Assembly (NCBI GenBank): GCA_007131465.1 | Contig: SLQN01000302.1 | Coordinates: 1-5,030 of the forward strand | Direction: 5' to 3' | DNA: 5,030 nucleotides | Source: Paracoccaceae bacterium | GTDB lineage: Bacteria > Pseudomonadota > Alphaproteobacteria > Rhodobacterales > Rhodobacteraceae | Shown here: piece after piece, positions 4,308-5,030 of the stretch | How positions within the stretch are numbered: the first letter of the stretch is position 1 | Layout of the letters: the number at the start of each line of letters is the position of its first letter | Translations under genes and position numbers: made by a program | The notes under the pieces: model-generated | The model's input: only the letters and a program-made list of their open reading frames with translations | What the model was told of the DNA's origin: nothing | Database searches by the model: none

Positions 4308-5030
4308 ATGTTTGAAAAAACCACACGCGCGGCCCTTCTGGGCTCTGTCGCAGCTTTCGCCATCAGCAGCGCGCAGGCCCAGACCGCAGATCAAACCGCA
4401 GATCAGCCCAACGGCGATCTCGCCTCTGAAGCCTGCGTCGCCCTGGCTGAACGGCTTGCAGATGATCCCCAGGTTGAAACGGACGTCCGGACCGACATCG
4501 AGTCCGTCATCGCTTCGGGCGACGTCGCGCAATGTCAGGTCGTGTTCACAGCCTGGGAAGAGCAAGGCGAAATCAACCGCGATGCCCTTGAACTCGTCGG
4601 GTCCGAGCGGGTGACCGAACGCATGATCGTGCAGCAGGAGATCGAGGTCGATGCCGATGTCGCTGTCTATCAGCCGCCTGCCGAGGTCAATGTCGATACA
4701 GGCGCACCCGAAGTCGTCTGGACGATGCCGCGCCAGAACGCCACCATCACTGAACAGGCCCCCGAGATCACGATCCGTCAGGCCCGGCCCACTGTGCATG
4801 TCGAGATCCCGCAGCCCCGCATCACGGTCATGATCCCCGAGCCCGAGATTACAGTGACCTGGCCGGATTCGACCCTTGATATGTCCCAGCTTGAACCGAC
4901 AATCGAAGTGCGCATTCCGGAACCGATCGTGACTGTCAGCATGCCCGACCCGGTAATCGAACTGACAATCGGGGGTGCTGGCCCATCCGAACTGACAGAA
5001 CTCGAGGACGGCCGTTTCGCCCCGCAGGGC
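4308..5030 (+). CDS. Secreted protein with 9-residue Pro/Val repeats (3' end beyond window)
   Basis: 241 residues are visible with no stop before the right edge. Residues 1-24 form a Sec signal peptide: Lys4 and Arg7, a hydrophobic core at 8-19, and Ala-Gln-Ala at 22-24 with predicted cleavage before Gln25. The mature part starts with a polar spacer (25-38), then a helical region (39-110) with Cys43 and Cys76, which could pair as a disulfide in the periplasm. Residues 116-223 are twelve in-register 9-residue units with alternating beta-type hydrophobics. A Glu/Leu-rich segment follows to the edge. AGGAG (4296-4300) seven bases before the ATG supports the start, and an EcfG-like promoter lies at 4245-4270. 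From general recollection, similar Pro-punctuated Val-x-Val repeats occur in some alphaproteobacterial PRC-barrel proteins, so a PRC-barrel may follow beyond the window; this is a guess. It is probably a periplasmic or exported structural or stress protein. Confidence 0.85.
   Translation, partial: MFEKTTRAALLGSVAAFAISSAQAQTADQTADQPNGDLASEACVALAERLADDPQVETDVRTDIESVIASGDVAQCQVVFTAWEEQGEINRDALELVGSERVTERMIVQQEIEVDADVAVYQPPAEVNVDTGAPEVVWTMPRQNATITEQAPEITIRQARPTVHVEIPQPRITVMIPEPEITVTWPDSTLDMSQLEPTIEVRIPEPIVTVSMPDPVIELTIGGAGPSELTELEDGRFAPQG
4653..4976 (+). repeat. Twelve tandem 27-bp (9-residue) coding repeats
   Basis: Residues 116-223 of the secreted protein divide into twelve 9-residue units with no insertion or deletion. 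The consensus is P-x-[IV]-x-[VI]-x-[IMW]-P-[EDQ]. Position 1 is proline in units starting at 134, 152, 161, 170, 179, 197, 206 and 215. Positions 3 and 5 are hydrophobic in every unit (for example V127/V129, I154/I156, I172/V174, I199/V201, I217/L219), with the small residue Ala145 at position 3 of one. Units at 143 and 188 are the most degenerate. The DNA copies have diverged, so this is an old protein-level repeat rather than a recent tandem duplication. Confidence 0.75.

Noticed and set aside
4305..4799. Minus-strand frame opposite the secreted repeat protein, with Asp/Leu/Gly repeats
   Set aside because: Its apparent repeats are the antisense of the 27-bp coding repeats. The plus-strand gene has a signal peptide, a ribosome site and a promoter candidate.

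Overview
The window looks like chromosomal DNA of an alphaproteobacterium, most likely a Rhodobacteraceae/roseobacter-type organism. This is inferred from the high GC content, the codon use, Shine-Dalgarno-led compact genes, a DUF2231 membrane protein, and four intergenic sites resembling the alphaproteobacterial general-stress (EcfG-type) promoter GGAAC-N16/17-[C/G]GTT. No rRNA, tRNA, CRISPR array, insertion sequence or phage gene was seen.

Layout. (1) Left arm, minus strand: the first two codons of a gene running off the left edge (1-7), a 60-residue single-pass membrane protein (87-269) with a textbook EcfG-like promoter (308-332), and a 174-residue four-helix DUF2231 membrane protein (447-971). 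(2) The gap 972-1265 is 294 bases long and separates divergent genes. It holds only one weaker promoter-like match (1042-1066) on the plus strand. (3) Plus strand: a small helix-turn-helix-like protein (1266-1496), an 82-residue two-helix membrane protein (1685-1933), a 60-residue hydrophilic, probably disordered protein (1990-2172), and a thioredoxin-reductase-like flavoprotein with a CPVC redox pair (2258-3175). (4) A perfect 16-bp stem-loop (3284-3323) lies between that gene and the convergent gene 3362-4138. (5) Right arm: a divergent pair. The minus-strand member (3362-4138) encodes a membrane-anchored, coiled-coil, acidic protein. The plus-strand member (4308 to beyond 5030) encodes a secreted protein with twelve consecutive 9-residue Pro/Val repeats. 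Each has a GGAAC-type promoter candidate in the shared 169-base gap.

How the genes may work together. Most products are small, envelope-associated and unnamed, and the one recognisable enzyme is a redox flavoprotein. With the shared promoter-like sites, the simplest reading is a cluster of general-stress or envelope-maintenance genes rather than a dedicated pathway. That is inference: only DUF2231 membership, the flavoprotein family and the structural features are well supported. The most distinctive items are the uninterrupted 9-residue repeat in the right-edge secreted protein and the observation that all four intergenic GGAAC sites, and none of the six intragenic ones, carry a correctly spaced [C/G]GTT.
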